Notes: generated by a model not told the origin, from the letters alone. 45,771 bases of DNA from Acidibrevibacterium fodinaquatile (GCF_003352165.1 NZ_CP029178.1:1-45771), one strand, 5' to 3'. Positions 24,054 to 31,171 are shown, numbered from the stretch's first letter. Program-made: numbers and translations.

Positions 24054-25170
24054 CTTCTGCCTGGGCCGACTCGATCGACGAAGCGGCGTCGCGATAGGCC
24101 ATAACGAGCGTCGGCCCCTCTTTGCCAGGAACCTCGCTCAAGCTGTATTCAGGCAAATCGTTGACTGCGATAAGGCCGCGCAAGATGCGGCAAAACTCCT
24201 TGAAGGTGCCGGTACTGCCGCTGCGTTCATAGATAGTGCGGAATGCCCACCGAGCCTCCCCCTTCCCTGCCGCCCGCCGAGCGACACGATAGAGAAAGCG
24301 ACCGATGCCGGGTTCGATAAGGAAGAACGAGGGATGGACCGTGAGAACTTCCGGGTTCTCGGCCTCAACAACCTCGCGGTAAATCCACCCTGGAATCTCC
24401 ACTTCCACCATCGCAACGCGGCCGGTGTCTGCATAGGAAACTGTCTTGTAGTTGCCGATGAGCCCCTCGGCCTGCGCTTCGCGCATGAGGCGGCTGCCCC
24501 GCCCATTCTTTGTGGTTCTGACGATCTTGATAGTGGTGTTCTTAAGGCGATCTAAGGCTTCTTCAATCTCCTCATACTGCCTCCCACCATCCGAGCGACG
24601 GCAGAATTTTAGGATTTCAGAAACGTGCGGACGAAAGGCCAAGCCGGGTTTTTCTCCTCGCCCATTGCGGTATCGGTTCATCGCTTCGGTAAGATGGGAA
24701 ATCGCCATCAACACGATATCGTAATCCCATACCGAGGCCATTCCGTCCGGGCCGGCTTTGACTTCCACATAGCCGTCCGTCAGCTCGTAGCGGATCGTCT
24801 CTCCTGCCCGCTTGTTCTTCTTTGATAGGCGAAAAACAGCCACATCCATGATGGAACGGCTGTCTTTGGTCGCAACATCGTAGAGCGTCGGCACAAAGAA
24901 ATCGGCCTGTTCATCGCCAGGTGGCGGCCGCCTCAAGGTCGATTTCGCCCGTCCTTCGGCCTCAGAAACCCTCGCCTGAAGCGGAGCCAAGCTTGCCTGC
25001 AACGGATCGGGGGCAACATAGTTGACCAGATCGGCCGGCACGTCCCCCAGCACATACCAACTCTTGCGCTGAACATCCCACTGCGCGCCATGCCGCTTGG
25101 CATGGCCCTTCTTGTCGAAGTCGATGCTCAGGTAAGTGCGTGGACGCCGTGCGGCGCGCTCGTGACTCAT
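24046..25170 (-). CDS. repA: plasmid replication initiator RepA (RPA family), replicon 2
   Basis: 374 residues from the ATG at 25170 (MSHERAARR, preceded by GAGGATTGAT). A longer frame from 25254 would translate the 11-bp repeats and is rejected. Residues 12-45 (TYLSIDFDKKGHAKRHGAQW, KSWYVL) match the DUF5710 pattern. The rest is a RepA initiator of the RPA type: FFVPTLYDVATKDSRSIMDV, SEILKFCRRSDGGRQYEEIE, IYREVVEAENPEVLTVHPSF, LYRVARRAAGK. It would act at the iterons just downstream. It is the last gene of the parA-RHH-rep cluster. Confidence 0.88.
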   Translation of the reverse strand: MSHERAARRPRTYLSIDFDKKGHAKRHGAQWDVQRKSWYVLGDVPADLVNYVAPDPLQASLAPLQARVSEAEGRAKSTLRRPPPGDEQADFFVPTLYDVATKDSRSIMDVAVFRLSKKNKRAGETIRYELTDGYVEVKAGPDGMASVWDYDIVLMAISHLTEAMNRYRNGRGEKPGLAFRPHVSEILKFCRRSDGGRQYEEIEEALDRLKNTTIKIVRTTKNGRGSRLMREAQAEGLIGNYKTVSYADTGRVAMVEVEIPGWIYREVVEAENPEVLTVHPSFFLIEPGIGRFLYRVARRAAGKGEARWAFRTIYERSGSTGTFKEFCRILRGLIAVNDLPEYSLSEVPGKEGPTLVMAYRDAASSIESAQAEGG

Positions 25171-25189
25171 ATCAATCCTCTTGCGGCAA

Positions 25190-25237
25190 CCTCTCTGCAA
25201 TCTTGCTGCAATCTTGCTGCAGTCTTGCTGCATTTCT
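25190..25237. repeat. 11-bp tandem repeats between the RHH gene and repA
   Basis: Tandem 11-bp units starting at 25195, 25206, 25217 and 25228 (CTGCAATCTTG, last one degenerate), that is one per DNA turn. The same motif in inverse orientation occurs upstream of parA at 26191-26249. They are likely binding sites for the RHH protein. Confidence 0.7.
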
Positions 25238-25546
25238 CTATCGCTGGGCTTCATAGGCGTCCAATGCGCGCTCTAGCAGCTCCACCAGCTTAAGACCGTC
25301 GCGCTCAGCGATGTCCCGTAAACGGTTGTCAAACTCAGGGCTGACTCGCGTTGCAAAAGGCAGGGTTCGGTTTGTGCGCCGTATGGCACGGGCATCGCGC
25401 CGCCGAGCCCCCGCTTCCGACCCAACTGCAACAGACGAGGGGAGGGGGGCAATTTCCGGCGCTCTGAGGTTGGGGCTAGCTTCCTCGATAGAAGGGGGCG
25501 CACCAAGAGAGCGGCGGACCTGTTTCAGCTTCGATACATCAGCCAT
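25238..25546 (-). CDS. RHH partition partner (ParB role), replicon 2
   Basis: A 102-residue protein. Residues 1-60 are basic and low in structure; residues 62-102 (LPFATRVSPEFDNRLRDIAE, LVELLERALDAYEAQ) give a beta-strand followed by two helices, a clear ribbon-helix-helix fold. It overlaps parA by 8 bp, as in replicon 1. Phased repeats lie on both sides of the pair. It probably binds them as centromere and operator. Confidence 0.7.
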   Translation of the reverse strand: MADVSKLKQVRRSLGAPPSIEEASPNLRAPEIAPLPSSVAVGSEAGARRRDARAIRRTNRTLPFATRVSPEFDNRLRDIAERDGLKLVELLERALDAYEAQR

Positions 25547-26174
25547 GATCGGTTACTCGGTCGATAAGGGATTGGATGAGGGCGTCGGCGCGCGCATTGA
25601 GCGCGCTGTAACGAGTTTCAGTCACGGCATGACCGCCGTTTTGCGCCCGGCGATACGCCGGACGCTCCACCAGGCACCCGGTAAGGACGCTGTAGCCCGC
25701 CTCTTGGAGATAGGCTCGCGCCTCCGCCTCTTCGGCGTCTGTGCCGATGCGGTTGAGCGCAAAGGTCAGGCGATCGACTGGCAGGCCCGCTTTGGCAAGG
25801 GCGTGGAACTCGCGCACGGCCGGCCGCAGGTCGTCTAGCGACGCTCCTGTGGGCTGCACCACAAGGCTGGCAGCTTTAGCGATCTCAAGCGTTCCCTGGC
25901 TGGTTCGGGCTGGCCCGTCGATGACGAGGATGTCATAGGCACTAGCCACGGCCAGCGCTTGGGCCGCCGTGGCGAATGCCTCGACAGAAACAACTGGTTC
26001 GATACCTGCGCCAAGACGAAGCCGATGCCAATCGACGGAGGTTCCCTGCTGGGTATCGAGGTCAGCTACCTTTACCCGCAGCCCGCCCGCCGCAACTTCA
26101 CGGGCCAGAGCACGGGCCAACGTGCTCTTTCCGACACCGCCCTTCTGCGACACGAACGCAACCACCGTGGCCAT
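25539..26174 (-). CDS. parA: ParA-family partition ATPase, replicon 2
   Basis: A 211-residue ATPase: Walker A QKGGVGKSTLARAL (residues 10-23), Walker A' VADLDTQQGTSVDWHRLR, and the Walker B-like YDILVIDGPARTSQGT. It is short and lacks an N-terminal DNA-binding domain, and is only distantly similar to the replicon 1 ParA. The operon is parA, RHH gene, repA, so partition and replication are co-transcribed. Confidence 0.92.
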   Translation of the reverse strand: MATVVAFVSQKGGVGKSTLARALAREVAAGGLRVKVADLDTQQGTSVDWHRLRLGAGIEPVVSVEAFATAAQALAVASAYDILVIDGPARTSQGTLEIAKAASLVVQPTGASLDDLRPAVREFHALAKAGLPVDRLTFALNRIGTDAEEAEARAYLQEAGYSVLTGCLVERPAYRRAQNGGHAVTETRYSALNARADALIQSLIDRVTDHG

Positions 26175-26190
26175 AAATTGTCACCGTCAT

Positions 26191-26249
26191 TCTGCAAGAT
26201 TGCTGCATGCTACTAAATCGGCAAGCATTCTGCAAGATTGCTGCATGCT
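26191..26249. promoter_or_regulatory. repeats upstream of parA (operator/centromere candidate)
   Basis: Two copies of TCTGCAAGATTGCTGCATGC at 26191 and 26229, spaced 38 bp; the motif is the reverse complement of the 11-bp repeats at 25195-25238. Confidence 0.65.
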
Positions 26250-26254
26250 TCTAT

Positions 26255-26380
26255 CTAGGTCGCTTCTAATGCCCGATAGAGCGTGGCGCGATGCCCCCAG
26301 CAAGCGGGCAACCTCGACCGAAGCATCATTCATATGGATGGCGCTTCGGTTCGTTGCAAATAGGAGCGGCGTGAATCCAG
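26255..26380 (-). pseudogene. C-terminal relic of a serine recombinase
   Basis: Minus strand: MNDASVEVARLLGASR then, after a one-base frame change, ATLYRALEAT and a TAG at 26255-26257. This is the helix-turn-helix tail typical of resolvases/invertases (EVARLLGVSRATLYRAL). The catalytic domain is missing. Confidence 0.6.
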
Positions 26381-26509
26381 TCTACTTGAGAGTTGGAGTC
26401 TCTAAAAATTCCGGAGCGGTTCAGTCTTCGGCTTAGTATCGGACTTGTTTTTTATAACACTAAGTACTATACTTATTTTGTAACGCTCTGGAACCCATGG
26501 CGAGGGCGG

Positions 26510-26884
26510 ATGCGGGTATTCAAGAATAAGTCATTTGCGCGGTTTGCTCGAAAGGTCCGCATCACGGATGCGGTTCTCTGCGCGGCGATCACCGATGCCT
26601 CGCGGGGTCTGGTTGATGCCGACCTCGGCGGCGGCGTGGTGAAGCAACGGATAGCACGCCAAGGGGGAGGCAAGGCAGGTGGATTCAGGACAATCATCCT
26701 CTTCCGGATCGGCGCACGGGCGTTTTTCGTTCATGGCTTCGCCAAGAACGAACAGGACAATATCCGCGATGACGAGCTGGCAGCGTTCAAGCTTTTGGCG
26801 GCTGAAATGCTGGCTTACGACGATGCGGCCCTAGCCAAGGCGATAGCGAACGGAACTCTGATGGAGGTGATATGCAATGACTAA
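26510..26884 (+). CDS. RelE/HigB-like toxin, locus 2
   Basis: 124 residues from the ATG at 26510 (MRVFKNKSFARFARKVRITD). Landmarks: ADLGGGVVKQRIARQGGGKA, GGFRTIILFRIGARAFFVHG, FAKNEQDNI. It is a paralogue of the toxin at 6013 and fits the family better, with the conserved start. The antitoxin ATG overlaps its end by 8 bp. Confidence 0.82.
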   Translation: MRVFKNKSFARFARKVRITDAVLCAAITDASRGLVDADLGGGVVKQRIARQGGGKAGGFRTIILFRIGARAFFVHGFAKNEQDNIRDDELAAFKLLAAEMLAYDDAALAKAIANGTLMEVICND

Positions 26885-27194
26885 GCAGTATCGCAGCCCT
26901 GTGATGGCCTCGATCCATGAGACGGCTGAAGGGCTGCATGCGGCCGGCGTGATGAACAAGCAGACCATGCGGAAGTTCGACGATGCGTGCCTGACGCCCG
27001 TGCGCCCGCTCTCGGCCAAAGAAATCCGCGCGCTGCGTGAGCGCGAAGGCGCCAGTCAGGCGGTGTTCGCCCGCTACCTCAACGTCACAACCGGCCTCAT
27101 CAGCCAATGGGAACGCGGCGAGAAGCACCCGAAAGGCGCCTCGCTCAAGCTCCTGTCGCTTGTCGCCAAGCATGGCCTCGGGACAGTGGCCTAA
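26877..27194 (+). CDS. HigA-like XRE antitoxin, locus 2
   Basis: A 105-residue HTH antitoxin: IRALREREGASQAVFARYLN then TTGLISQWERGEKHPKGASL is an XRE domain at residues 45-90. A paralogue of the antitoxin at 6395, without that protein's VVQVRRE tail. Toxin-first order; probably self-regulated. Confidence 0.85.
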   Translation: MTKQYRSPVMASIHETAEGLHAAGVMNKQTMRKFDDACLTPVRPLSAKEIRALREREGASQAVFARYLNVTTGLISQWERGEKHPKGASLKLLSLVAKHGLGTVA

Positions 27195-27273
27195 CATGTG
27201 ATTTCAAAAATCTTGCTCTCGAACACGGGGAGATTACGAATCTGTTCTCCTCCGTCCGGCAACACCGCGCCAC

Positions 27274-27297
27274 CCCCGTTGTCCAGGTGCGACGTGA
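27274..27297 (+). pseudogene. fragment of a HigA-like antitoxin tail
   Basis: CCCCGTTGTCCAGGT then GCGACGTGA matches 6739-6762 at the end of antitoxin locus 1 with one change, encoding PVVQVRRE. It stands alone between locus 2 and the ParD gene, a leftover of a third copy of the locus 1 type. Confidence 0.55.
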
Positions 27298-27310
27298 ATT
27301 AATGATGACC

Positions 27311-27598
27311 TCATGCGCCACGGCTAGCCTTCAGGCGCTCGGCGTGGCGGGCGCGCATCGCCGAAGCTACCTGGTCGGGTGTTAGGCCCCGCGAGGGGTC
27401 GGCCTGCATGGCATCATAGACCGACACCACTTCTTCCCGTAGCCAGCGCTCCACGGCGGCGTCGCGCTCCTGCAAGGCACGCAGGCCGGCGCGCACAACC
27501 TCGCTGGCCGAGGCGTAGGTGCCGGAAGAGACCAGGCTATCGATGAAGCGCGTCTGCTCAAGCGGCAGGCTGACGGTACGCTTTTCGGTAGTGGACAT
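27311..27598 (-). CDS. orphan ParD-type antitoxin
   Basis: 95 residues from the ATG at 27598 (MSTTEKRTVSLPLEQTRFID): a ribbon-helix-helix N-terminus (SASEVVRAGLRALQERDAA) and a C-terminal tail of the ParD type. A ParE toxin gene should follow on the minus strand, but 27195-27310 holds only fragments, so the toxin has been lost or replaced. It may act as an anti-addiction factor or as a simple repressor. Confidence 0.7.
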   Translation of the reverse strand: MSTTEKRTVSLPLEQTRFIDSLVSSGTYASASEVVRAGLRALQERDAAVERWLREEVVSVYDAMQADPSRGLTPDQVASAMRARHAERLKASRGA

Positions 27599-27695
27599 GG
27601 GGGGCTCACAAGGGACAGTGGGACGGCGGCGGTATGAATTATTCATACCGCGCTTTCCGCTTGCTGTCACGCATTGGCCAACTTTTCAAACGTGC

Positions 27696-28274
27696 TCACT
27701 CCCACATTTTGCTGGCGATATTTTTTTCTTCAGCGCCTGTGGCGTTGGCGTAGATGGCGGTGGTGGTGAGCTGGGCGTGACCGAGCCATTTCTGGAGGAG
27801 GTTGAGGGGGATGCCGGCGGAGACGGCGGTGACGCCGAAGCTGTGGCGGAGGCCTTTGGGGGAGGCGTGGGGGCCGGAGAGCCCGGCGGCTTGCATGAGG
27901 GCGTGGATAGCGCGCCAGCCGGTCATGCGTGACCAGGACCAGAGACGGATGCCGCGTCCTTTGCCGCGGCGGGCCTGGTGTTCGCGGATGCCGTGGACGA
28001 GGTCGAGGGCGCTGAGCAGGGCAGGGGGGACGGGGACGGCGCGGTAGATGCCGCGCTGGCGTTTTTTCAGGCTCTCGAAGATGAGCACGCCGGCGGCGAG
28101 GTCGACGCGGTCGATGGTGAGGGCCAGGGCCTCGGAGAGGCGGCAGCCGGCGTAGGCGAGGGTCATACCGAGGGTGCGGACCTGGCGGTCGGCGTGTTCG
28201 GCGGCGGCGAGGAAGGCGTCGCGTTCGCTCCGGGTCAGATATTTGCGGGCGCCGCTGGGGTCGTAGAGGCTCAT
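27696..28274 (-). CDS. tyrosine recombinase (XerD-like)
   Basis: 192 residues from the ATG at 28274 (MSLYDPSGARKYLTRSERDA), essentially a catalytic domain alone. Catalytic residues seen: Arg in AGCRLSEALAL, His/Arg in HASPKGLRHSFG, His in LGHAQLT, Tyr in AIYAN. A longer frame upstream is basic and low-complexity and probably not translated. A truncated, nearly identical copy is at 6797. Such short recombinases are common on plasmids and may resolve multimers or drive cassette exchange. Confidence 0.82.
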   Translation of the reverse strand: MSLYDPSGARKYLTRSERDAFLAAAEHADRQVRTLGMTLAYAGCRLSEALALTIDRVDLAAGVLIFESLKKRQRGIYRAVPVPPALLSALDLVHGIREHQARRGKGRGIRLWSWSRMTGWRAIHALMQAAGLSGPHASPKGLRHSFGVTAVSAGIPLNLLQKWLGHAQLTTTAIYANATGAEEKNIASKMWE

Positions 28275-28579
28275 GCCGTCAACCGGCCGCGAGGCCGGCG
28301 GCGCGGAATGGCTGACCCGCGGTGATATCGGCGCGGTTTTTCGCGAACCCCCAGGCTTGCCCACAGACTTACTCAGATTTTTGTGGATAACCTGCCCCGC
28401 CGCGCGAGCTGACATGGCCACTTCAGCCGCCCCCTGAGAGGCTTTGGCTGCGGCACTGATGCTGCGTGCGGAAGAGGATTTCGGGATGCCGGGTCCAGGG
28501 CCGGCGCGGCCCTGGCGGGGGCGCGGGGGCAGAGCCCCCGCTCTGCCCTTACCTTTCCCCTTACCCTTGTTTTGAAGCT

Positions 28580-28846
28580 TCACGCGGCGGTTTCGCGATA
28601 ACCACGGCGTCGTTTGCGGCGGGCGAGGGCGGCGAGGGCGTTGAGAGCGGCGCCTGGGTCTGGGTAGGGGTCGAGGCGGAGGTGGCCTTTGGTTCCGATG
28701 CGCCCCCAGTAGCGGGCGAGGAGGGCGCGGCCGAAGAGGTCGGGCCAGATGGCGAGGTGGTAGAAGCGCCATTCGTTGCGCTCGGGCCGGATGCGGGTGA
28801 GGCGGGCGTGGTCGGGGAAGAGGGGGAGCTGGTAGGGTTCGGCCAT
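28580..28846 (-). CDS. WGR-domain protein
   Basis: 88 residues from the ATG at 28846 (MAEPYQLPLFPDHARLTRIR). The segment EWRFYHLAIWPDLFGRALLA then RYWGRIGTKG has the WGR signature, followed by a helix (LNALAALARRKRRRGY). WGR domains are nucleic-acid binding; standalone versions near recombinases are frequent on plasmids but their role is not established. The recombinase lies 305 bp downstream on the same strand. Confidence 0.75.
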   Translation of the reverse strand: MAEPYQLPLFPDHARLTRIRPERNEWRFYHLAIWPDLFGRALLARYWGRIGTKGHLRLDPYPDPGAALNALAALARRKRRRGYRETAA

Positions 28847-29055
28847 GGGGAGGGCCTTTCGGGGGTTTTGGGCTTCATCCACCGAGAACTGTATCAGATG
28901 GGGGATTCCGTGGCCAGCGGAAAGCGCCTCGCGGTGGGGAGCATGGCGGGCGTCGGGAGGTCCGGCTTGGCACGATGGCGGCGGTGATGGTGCCGGGGTT
29001 CGAGGCCCTGGCGGCGGTGCTTTCGGTGCTGTCGCGGGGCGCTGATGGGGGAAGG

Positions 29056-29091
29056 GTATTCCGGATACTTTCCGGAAAGTATCCGGAATAC
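29056..29091. repeat. perfect 36-bp palindrome
   Basis: Half-site GTATTCCGGATACTTTCC followed directly by its exact reverse complement; it contains nested copies of TTCCGG/CCGGAA. No T tract follows, so it is not a standard terminator; it is more likely a protein-binding or recombination site. Confidence 0.85.
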
Positions 29092-29282
29092 CTGGCGGAA
29101 AATGCGATGCCTTTCAGGGGGGAGAGAGCGTTATAGGCCGTGGCAAGCCATGCGCGGTCATACCGCGCGGGCGTTGGCAAGGGGGCTGCGGCCCCCGTTG
29201 CATCCCCGGCGCGGGCTGCCCCCATCCGGTTCATGTTTGGGTGGCGGGTAGGTGGCGGGGGCGCGGGGTGTGTGCGGGGGTG

Positions 29283-29313
29283 TCTGTTACCTTATGGAAA
29301 ATAAGGTAACAGA
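29283..29313. repeat. 13-bp-arm inverted repeat
   Basis: Perfect arms TCTGTTACCTTAT and ATAAGGTAACAGA with a 5-nt centre GGAAA. An operator or recombination core is possible; no T tract. Confidence 0.8.
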
Positions 29314-29421
29314 GGCACTGGCACGCTCGCCCACAAACGGAAGCGCCTCAGGGGAAACCGGGGCGGTTCAGTTACCGCAAACCAACGCGTTGGTTCGATT
29401 ATCAATTCAGGAGTCCGTGCA

Positions 29422-29462
29422 TTGATCTATATCAATTCCGCAAATCTCGCTGACGCTAGGCT
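29422..29462 (+). promoter_or_regulatory. FNR/ANR-type site and possible promoter of the pqq cluster
   Basis: TTGAT-CTAT-ATCAA (29422-29435) matches the FNR/ANR consensus TTGAT-N4-ATCAA perfectly. A weak -10 candidate TAGGCT (29457-29462) would place the site near -41.5 of a start at about 29470, as in class II FNR activation. This would give a leader of about 60 nt before pqqA. The site match is seen; the promoter is inference. Confidence 0.55.
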
Positions 29463-29529
29463 TAACTTGAGGCTACCTCGCGGCGGCTATGAGGTAAGTG
29501 CCTCGTGCGTCATAAAAAAGGAAACTGCC

Positions 29530-29604
29530 ATGCAGTGGGTAAAGCCAGCTTGGTGCGATCTTCGCTTGGGGTTCGAAGTGACCGCCTATGTCTACGTTCG
29601 CTGA
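29530..29604 (+). CDS. pqqA: PqqA precursor peptide
   Basis: A 24-residue peptide starting MQWVKPAWCDLRLGFE and continuing VTAYVYVR. It matches known PqqA peptides (MWKKPAFIDLRLGLE, VTLYISNR) along its length, including the cross-linked pair: Glu16 and Tyr20, the same E-x3-Y spacing. In PQQ synthesis PqqE joins these two side chains and the cofactor carbons derive from them. An AAGGAA site precedes the ATG. It is unusually close to the family standard given how unusual its neighbours are. A longer frame from 29422 is rejected because the peptide family starts here. Confidence 0.93.
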   Translation: MQWVKPAWCDLRLGFEVTAYVYVR

Positions 29605-29619
29605 TCATTGACTAGGGGA

Positions 29620-29642
29620 GGGGGTTTAAAGAACCCCCTTTT
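29620..29642 (+). terminator. terminator/attenuator between pqqA and pqqD
   Basis: Stem GGGGGTT/AACCCCC with loop TAAAG followed by TTTT, 16 bp after the pqqA stop and 20 bp before pqqD. A partial terminator here would give excess precursor peptide over enzymes, as known for other pqq operons. Confidence 0.85.
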
Positions 29643-29661
29643 CTAAAGAGAGGAACCGTCC

Positions 29662-29949
29662 ATGAACAACGGCGGCGTTATGCAGCGAGAAAATATTATT
29701 GAACTAGATCCAAAATTCCTTTTCCGCTGGGAAGAGCCGCAACAGGCCTACATCCTGCTCTACCCAGAAGGTCTCGTGAAGCTGAACGTCACGGCCGGTG
29801 AAATCCTTGCCGTGGTTGCGAACTCTGCCGAAATCGGCGCCCTTATCGAGCATTTTGCTGCGAAATATCAAAACCCGGATATCGCTGATGATATCCTGGC
29901 ATTCCTGGAGGAAGCCCATGAACGAGGCTGGATCCGAGTTAAGCGCTGA
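29662..29949 (+). CDS. pqqD: PqqD peptide chaperone
   Basis: 95 residues, normal for PqqD. It has a winged-helix RiPP recognition element: NIIELDPKFLFRWEEPQQAY, ILLYPEGLVKLNVTAGEIL and GALIEHFAAKY fit the family (LRPHYRLQWEEAQ..YVLLYPEGMV.LN..A..IL). It binds PqqA and presents it to PqqE. GAGAGGAA precedes the ATG. The end overlaps pqqE by 32 bp, so the two are coupled and their products expected in equal amounts. Confidence 0.93.
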   Translation: MNNGGVMQRENIIELDPKFLFRWEEPQQAYILLYPEGLVKLNVTAGEILAVVANSAEIGALIEHFAAKYQNPDIADDILAFLEEAHERGWIRVKR

Positions 29950-31057
29950 AACACCGGTAACGGTCGATGGCCAGGGCCTCCCGCTCTGGCTGCTGCTCGA
30001 ACTGACCTATCGCTGTCCGTTGAAATGCCCATGGTGCAATAACCCGCTGGATTTTGACCGCTATCAGAGTGAATTGACCACCGAGGAATGGGTCGACGTC
30101 CTGCGGCAAGGGCGTAGTCTTGGTGCGATCCAGCTTGGTTTCTCTGGCGGCGAACCTCTGCAACGGCGCGACCTCGAAGATCTCGTAGGGGAGGCGACTC
30201 GTCTTGGTTATTACACAAACCTCATCACATCAGGTATTGGCCTGAACGAAACCCGCCTCGCGTCTCTTCGGAAAGCTGGTCTCAAACAAATACAGCTCAG
30301 CCTGCAGGCATGCGATGCCGAGCTTAATAATCGCCTAGTTGGCGCGGATGCCTACGATCATAAGCTGGCTGCTGCGCGCGCAATCAAGGAGCACGGGTTT
30401 CCGATGGTTCTTAACGTGCCGGTTAGCCGGCACAATATTGATCAGGCTTCCGCGTTGTTGGCGTTCGCCGAGGAACTCGGGATCGAGTATGTCGAGTTTG
30501 CGAACCTACAATATTATAATTGGGCTCTCGTAAATCGCGCCGATCTTCTGCCTACCCGCGAACAGCTCGCCGCCGCCGAAGAAGTCGTCGCCAAGGCACG
30601 TGCCCGCGTCGGGCAGCGCATGACGATCTATTTTGTCATCACTGATTACTATGATGAGCGTCCGAAAGCCTGCATGAAAGGTTGGGGAAATATCCATCTC
30701 ACTATCGGCCCAGATGGCGCGGCGTTACCCTGCCAGGAAGCACGGGTCATCGAAGGTTTGGAATTCCCTAACGTGCGCGCTCATGACCTCGGATGGATCT
30801 GGCGGGAATCGCCGGTATTCCAAAAATTTCGCGGAGAACACTGGATGCAGGAGCCGTGCCGGTCCTGCTCTGAACGAGGACATGACTATGGAGGTTGTCG
30901 CTGCCAGGCGTTTCTGCTGACCGGCGATGCGACCAGCACCGACCCGGTGTGCAGCAAGTCGCCGCATCATCACCTCATCGAGGAAGCGGTTGCTGCCGCG
31001 ATGACCAATCGTCCGAATCGGTTGATCATGCGTCAGCGCGGGCTCAATCGGGCGTAG
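29918..31057 (+). CDS. pqqE: PqqE radical-SAM PqqA cross-linking enzyme
   Basis: 379 residues from the ATG at 29918 with GGAGGAAG upstream. The radical-SAM cluster motif CPLKCPWC is near residue 33, followed by the SAM-binding GFSGGEPLQRRDLEDLV. The SPASM region has the auxiliary-cluster cysteines in KACMKGWG, ALPCQEARV, EPCRSCSERG, GGCRCQAFLLTGDA and DPVCSKSPHH. These are signature PqqE blocks, so it should form the Glu-Tyr carbon-carbon bond in PqqA with PqqD bound. All expected ligands seem present. No pqqB, pqqC or pqqF follows. Confidence 0.95.
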   Translation: MNEAGSELSAETPVTVDGQGLPLWLLLELTYRCPLKCPWCNNPLDFDRYQSELTTEEWVDVLRQGRSLGAIQLGFSGGEPLQRRDLEDLVGEATRLGYYTNLITSGIGLNETRLASLRKAGLKQIQLSLQACDAELNNRLVGADAYDHKLAAARAIKEHGFPMVLNVPVSRHNIDQASALLAFAEELGIEYVEFANLQYYNWALVNRADLLPTREQLAAAEEVVAKARARVGQRMTIYFVITDYYDERPKACMKGWGNIHLTIGPDGAALPCQEARVIEGLEFPNVRAHDLGWIWRESPVFQKFRGEHWMQEPCRSCSERGHDYGGCRCQAFLLTGDATSTDPVCSKSPHHHLIEEAVAAAMTNRPNRLIMRQRGLNRA

Positions 31058-31066
31058 AAAGTCGCC

Positions 31067-31171
31067 ATGTTGCCGCATGACAGCCTGGTGGGCACCTTGT
31101 TGGCCGGCGTTGTGTTGACCATGGTGCTCGCCGTTGTCGCCCACGTCTTAGCATCCTCATCGGGACTGTAG
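31067..31171 (+). CDS. 34-residue single-span membrane peptide
   Basis: A short frame between pqqE and the next gene: MLPHDSLVGTLLAGVVLTMV then LAVVAHVLASSSGL, a single hydrophobic helix with a short polar start and a His near its end. Weak GAAAG upstream, 9 bp after the pqqE stop. It might be a small subunit of the membrane protein that follows. No family known to me. Confidence 0.45.
   Translation: MLPHDSLVGTLLAGVVLTMVLAVVAHVLASSSGL

Larger units (their letters stand above)
28847..29421. other. divergent intergenic region with two dyads
   Basis: 575 bp between the WGR gene (minus) and the pqq cluster (plus). No gene is convincing. It holds the 36-bp palindrome at 29056 and the dyad at 29283, and marks the change from plasmid backbone to the biosynthetic island. 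Confidence 0.6.

Noticed and set aside
25171-25254. Upstream extension of the replicon 2 RepA to ATG 25254
   Set aside because: It would translate the 11-bp repeats; the ATG at 25170 has a good ribosome binding site and begins just before the DUF5710-like segment.
28275-28772. Upstream extension of the recombinase (166 more codons)
   Set aside because: Low-complexity Pro/Arg-rich translation overlapping the WGR gene on the same strand in another frame; the catalytic domain starts at 28274.
29530-31057. Calling this a complete PQQ operon
   Set aside because: No metallo-beta-lactamase-fold PqqB, no PqqC and no M16 PqqF/PqqG is encoded anywhere in the window.
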